Below the pieces are notes generated by a model. That model was not told where the DNA came from, ran no database searches, and was given only the letters and a program-made list of their open reading frames with translations. The position numbers and the translations under genes are program-made. Below are positions 59,280 to 64,000 of a stretch of 64,000 nucleotides of DNA, one piece after another. The stretch covers positions 2,786,431-2,850,430 of the forward strand of contig JAGGNK010013003.1 of NCBI GenBank assembly GCA_017590115.1, written 5' to 3'. Each line of letters begins with the position of its first letter. Within the stretch, counting starts at the first letter, position 1. The DNA comes from Montifringilla adamsi (lineage: Eukaryota; Chordata; Aves; Passeriformes; Passeridae).

Positions 59280-60479
59280 GAGAGTCTCTCTCCGTCACTG
59301 TGCAAGTCAAGTGAGCACAAGAAATTCACATCCAACTTTTTCAGAGTGCTCTTAATCAGAAACACACCAATTGCATCAGCTTTGAGAACACAGAATAAGC
59401 TGTATTAAAGGGTTCAGGTTCACAGGCTGAGCATTCAAAATGAGTATGAAATGCAGCTTTCCAGGCTGTTCATTCAGAAGCAATACTGCACAAAAAATTG
59501 TGGTATAGGACTGAATTTTTCTCAAGAGGTCTCACTTTCTCCATGCTGCTCTGTGCTGTCTTCAGCTAGGGCACAGAGGCTCTGGAGATGTCGCTTGTAA
59601 TATTATTTTTTCTAATATGGAAGCTGTCCAGTCCACTTACTCATTTCACAAAGATGACAGACAAAATAGCATATGGTAATGATTTGCAGTCACAGCTGTC
59701 CTTGCTGGGATTTGTAAAGGGAAAGACTCCATATCCATTACCACCTCCCTGAAAACCTCATCCTCAGGGGTATAGGAATTGTCTCTTTTGTTAGTTATTA
59801 TAGTTCTCTGATTAATAATGATAGTGTTGATTTAAAAATGGGCAAGAGAAGCAACAAAGTCCTATCAGATCAGCACTGAATACAAGGCAAGTGGAGGTGC
59901 AGTGCTGCTCTGGGGGGACTCAAGTCCCATTCCCACCACCAGAGCCACTCTGCAGATTTTACTAAGGTAGCTACTGAGGTTGCTGGTGAGGGCAGAAAGA
60001 GGGCCATGTCCCCCTGCTTCCCTCCTAGGGGCAGCCTTGGCTGTCAGGATGGGGCTTGATTTCTCACCCAGCTGCAGCCCCCATATCCCAGGAAAACCCC
60101 TTCCCAGTATTACGCTCCTGGGCTGCTGGACCTGGAGTACATCGAGTAATGAGGAGAAAGTTAGAAAGATGTCCTGTTCTCCCCTAACTATCTGTCATGG
60201 GTCCAAATAACATATTATAAATGGTTGAACCATGAATGTTATTTATTTTAATGCATGAGGGAAGGATGACATGCTAATGCCTTTCAGATGATGTTTCAAG
60301 GAAGAGAAGAACCTAAGGCAAGCATTTCTAAAGTTCACCTTAATGAAGACTGTGTAATACCCTTGAAGGATTAAGCAGTCCTAGCCTTGGCATATTCATC
60401 ATTCTGCTCTTGTCACAGCACTTGATTGAATGTTTTTTCAGGAGGTAGAGATTAAATTGAACCAGAACTAATTGAAGGT

Positions 60480-60720
60480 ATATTTAATAAAAGCATCATC
60501 ATTGTAATGAGTATACAACTGCTACGCTAATACTGAATAATGTTTAAGCTACTGAACAAGTCCATATTGTTTCACCTAATAGGATTCACTGATTACCAAA
60601 TAATTAATCCTACCCTAATTTTGCAACACCATGTGAAAATGTGAAACCCACTCATAAATTAATTAATTCTCAAGTCAATAAAAGAGACAAGTGTCTGAGA
60701 CTTACAACTGCTTCTTCTGA
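60480..60720. other. Possible conserved non-coding element
   Basis: An AT-rich but non-repetitive stretch dense in homeodomain-type words (CTAATAC, GATTACC, AATAATTAATCC, CCTAATTTTGC, AATTAATTAATTC). Vertebrate developmental enhancers often look like this, but AT-rich DNA also gives such words by chance. There is no direct evidence of function. Confidence 0.15.
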
Positions 60721-62282
60721 AATCAATCAAGGCATTATCACTTACTTGAGTCATACAGGATTGGTTTTGGTGCTTTGAGCATTTAGTTTAGTTATTACAT
60801 TGTAATCATGTGTAATACAAGTCTGGCAGACATGGGTGAGCACTGAGCAGACAAAGCTGCTCTGAACATTTTATTTGTCTTCAATTATACTGATGTCCCT
60901 TTCCACAGCTTCAAAACCCTTACTTGCATTTTTACCTTTTTTTCCATCTTGCCACACACCCTCCATGTAGATGTCCTGCCCAGCTGGTCAGGACATTGAA
61001 TTTGAAGATGATATTATGACTGTTACTTCCCATTTTCTAGTTCAGTTTCACAAGCTATTGGCACACTGGTTGTGAACGCTGCTTACAGAGCCAGGAAAGC
61101 AAATAGCATAACACATCAGCTCTTAAAAATCGAATATTCTTGAAAACAACCACAACAAAACAAACAAACAACCCCACAAATAAACAAAGGAAATTAATAA
61201 ATAAATAATCTACAGCCACAAGTCACAGTATACATCGTCATTCCTGGAAGTAAATTTCTTTTGTATAGTCAGGGCCTGAATTACCATACAGTAGATGTAA
61301 TTTTAATTTCCTCTTCCATCCTTTTTACTCTAATGAATAGCAACACTTATTGGGCCCTATCGTGCAGACCTGGCAAGTACAACCACAAAAATTTCTGCAG
61401 TCCTTCCAAAACCAACCCAACTAACAAATGTATGAGAAAACCAGGAAAGAAACATTATTCTTTAAATGGTATGGGGTAAAAACTTTTAGTTCTCCCACTT
61501 AGGCAAAGACATTCTCTGATTATCTTTGTTCTTGAGGATATGGAAAGGATCTGGCACCAGTCTTGACCTCAGCATTTACAATCAATAACTGGGCTTCTTC
61601 CATCACCCCACAACATCTCCATCTTTTATTCTATTTCCCATTTATGCTTATGGGTTTCAAACAGCTTAGTCAAATACCTTTGTAAGTATTTACTTACTTT
61701 ACAGGAAGTAACTATTCAGCAGGTTTCAAAAGTGATATGAAAATACCATTTCAGGGGCCAACTAAGAGTTTTAACTCGATAAAGGGTGTTGCCAAAGGAT
61801 GCTGGCTTCATTTAATTTCTCTAAACATGTAAACCAAAAAATCTTTCAATACACCATTTAAACAAGCACTGGAGTTCCTCATTCAATCTCACAGCTCCTG
61901 TAAAAACTCATTTTAGCGTCCCCAGCATTTAAAAAAATTAATATAGGAAAGCATTTGCTGGAGCTTTTTATTTCTCCCTCCACAGATTTTAAAAGAAATT
62001 CCAGAAAACTTTCAAGTTGTCTTGGAAATATTATGGATATCAGAGCAACTTTAGAATCCTGCAAATTTCTGTCCTTCTGCCCTTCAATGCAAGCAAAAAG
62101 CCATTCAGCTCCTTTCTACAAGGCTGACTTGCCTTAACTAAAGTAGGAACAGAAACCTGAAAAGTTAAATCCTGGTAAAAATGCCAGAGCCGAGGGAACA
62201 CAGTAATCAGAGCTACACGAGTTAGACAACAGCTCCAACATCATGTCTGAACACTGTACAAACAACACAAGTACTTGTAAAC

Positions 62283-62285
<3 letters not shown>

Positions 62286-62317
<32 letters not shown>
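62286..62317 (+). repeat. Poly(A) run, 32 nt
   Basis: Thirty-two consecutive A preceded by TTGTAAACCAT and followed by CACCACAAAGC. No retroposed gene or AATAAA was recognised upstream. It is a simple repeat, and its exact length may be unreliable. Confidence 0.95.
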
Positions 62318-62318
<1 letters not shown>

Positions 62319-63639
62319 ACCACAAAGCACTAAGCCCCAGAAAAGTCTGCTATGCAGACTTCATTCAAGTGCATCTTAAGAAAAGTAAGGGAAGAGGATG
62401 TAGAAAAACTACTCAGCTTGCTGCTGGATGTCTCTCTCCTCCTGGTAGCTTGACACTTCTTTCTCATTTCTAACGTCACATCAATCATAAATCAAAAACA
62501 GAAAAGCAGCATAATAGGTGGCAAAAAACATCTAGAAGGTGAGATAACACCAAAGGAGTGGAGCTGGCTATGGCAAATAGCAGTTAAATTGGCAAAAGGA
62601 AGTGAAAATGGAATTAATCAACTCCAACCTGGCCCAGAGAGCAGACAGAGAGCAAAGGCACATCCAGCCTCTTTGACTGCCCTGTTCTGCACTGACACCC
62701 AAACAAAGGAGGAAAAAGCACCAGATAAATTGTTTCCCTTTTTTCTTTTAAACAAGAATCTTTGTCAATTCACCTGATTCCTCCCTATTATACTGGCTAT
62801 AGAAATTTTGAAACAATGTCTCTGCAAAATTCAGTAAATACCTAAAGAAGAGGGAAAAGAAAAAATCATCATGGATTTCTTGTTGGGGCCCCAAAAAAGG
62901 TTTCAGTTATCTTGGGTTTTGCAGGCATTTGCCCAAGACAAATGTGCCCTAAAACATTTATAATCCAAATACCTGGAATATAAAGATTGCTACAACCACC
63001 TTAAAGTGGGGTAATTCAGTAGTTTTCTGGAGTCTCAGCAGCAGAGCAGAAGTGGAACAGAGATTGCTGCCTCCATTAGACCATCCTTCCTCACAAAATT
63101 GTTCTTTATTCCATTATCTCCCTTTTTTTCTTCTTCCTTCCATACTCTTAATTGTACTAATAAATAGTAGGAGATAAGTGTATTAATTTACAGTTTCATT
63201 AATTCAATGTTTAAATGTATCTGCAAAGAAATTGTCGTACACGGCAAATACTTATAATTATCCTGCAGAAGTGAGTGGATTCATGCTACCTAACAGCATT
63301 TTTCTCTTCTGATCCAACTTCTTTCCTAAACAGCAGTTTCCTAAGCTGCTGTTTTATTTCCTCTCAGCCCATGAGATACAGAGTAGGGGTTTACAAAGGC
63401 TAATGAACATAATATATGGAGTCCAATTCTGTAGAGGGGGAGCAAAGTGAAATATCTAATACACAGGTCAGGGACACGTAAAATGGAGTCCAGACTCTTC
63501 ATCATTGTTTCCATAATTCAGTTTAGTCCCTCCAGAGTTGCTCTGAAGGACTGTGGAAATCACAGACATAAAATATTTATGGTTATACAGAGGCACCAAA
63601 AAGGTCAGAGGTGTGTGCTTGGTTTAGCAGGCTTCATAA

Positions 63640-63800
63640 TTAATACCGGGGGTTCTTTTGGGTAACTCCCCTCTAACTTTGTGCTTGTCGAGGAAAAATG
63701 AGTTGCTGCATTTCCCACAACAGCTGTGTTCAAATTAATTGCAGCCCTCTCTCTTTCACCTCTTCTCTCACGTCTCCTCACCTGCACAACTGCGCACACA
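63640..63800. other. Possible conserved non-coding element
   Basis: A non-repetitive stretch with retained CpG (TACCGGGGG, TTGTCGAGG, TCACGTC, TGCGCAC) and a homeodomain-like CAAATTAATTGCAG, next to a CACACACACG patch. Composition differs from the flanks. It may be regulatory. This is inference only. Confidence 0.15.
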
Positions 63801-64000
63801 CACGCTTGCTCTCCCTCAAGCATGCAGAAGGTAGGAATTATTTTGGGCAGAGAACAAGTTCCCATTTTTGAGTTAAACCACTTCTGTCGGTTTTCCTCTT
63901 AATGATGCCTGGTAAATGAGGTCCCACACAAAGTCAGGAGCCACCCCATGTATTTTAATGAATTGCACAGGAAGAAGTCTACTGTGCTTAAAGGGAGCAA

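Larger units (their letters stand above)
58433..64000. other. Non-coding stretch, no confident gene
   Basis: If the candidate exon at 58.2 kb is real, this would be its intron or upstream region. No exon was placed. It contains a 21-bp-period duplication (59244-59279), an AAAC/AAAT-rich patch (about 61142-61208), a run of 32 A (62286-62317) and two stretches resembling conserved non-coding elements (60480-60720 and 63640-63800). A donor-like TGTGCAG/GTGAGG on the minus strand near 63780 follows a short ATG-started frame, which is too little to call an exon. Confidence 0.5.

Noticed and set aside
59646..59831. 61-codon minus-strand frame containing YTPEDEVFREVVMD, near a GTAAGT donor
   Set aside because: The frame ends in TGA just before the donor, so the two do not fit together. 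The upstream part is AT-rich and low in complexity, and no acceptor is convincing.

Overview
The window looks like bird nuclear DNA. Three 3' fragments of CR1 LINEs are present (34.06-34.26 kb, 40.0-40.8 kb and 50.94-51.77 kb), two of them ending in the short ATTCTGTGATT-like repeats typical of avian CR1. There is also one solo LTR of an endogenous retrovirus (29.49-30.19 kb) whose U5 resembles songbird LTRs as I remember them. Everything else is AT-rich, repeat-poor, apparently single-copy sequence. I cannot name a species. A passerine is my best guess, from LTR and CR1 resemblance only.

Layout. 1-8.4 kb: AT-rich non-coding DNA with homopolymer runs and small tandem duplications. 8.41-8.47 kb: a near-perfect 27-bp inverted repeat. 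8.5-29.4 kb: non-coding DNA with one GC-richer patch (12.6-13.1 kb) and a stretch near 10.4-10.8 kb that reads like a conserved non-coding element. 29.49-30.19 kb: solo LTR with a 5-bp target duplication, a TATA-like box and a poly(A) signal. 34.06-34.26 kb: a very old CR1 tail. 36.5 kb: a (TCA)n microsatellite. 38.86-39.52 kb: a CpG-retaining patch with splice-like signals and phase-compatible open frames on the minus strand. 40.0-40.8 kb: CR1 on plus. 41.5 kb: an unbroken run of 52 A. 50.04 kb: a G-quadruplex motif. 50.94-51.77 kb: CR1 on minus. 57.97-58.43 kb: a candidate last coding exon on the minus strand with a strong acceptor, a 72-codon frame carrying one membrane segment, and two AATAAA signals.

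No complete gene, tRNA, rRNA, CRISPR array or prokaryotic feature was recognised. The longest open frames are in the CR1 fragments or are about as long as chance gives in 64 kb. The window is best described as a gene desert or long introns. The two exon candidates are hypotheses based on splice-site pattern and reading frame, not on recognised homology. No new multi-gene system is visible.
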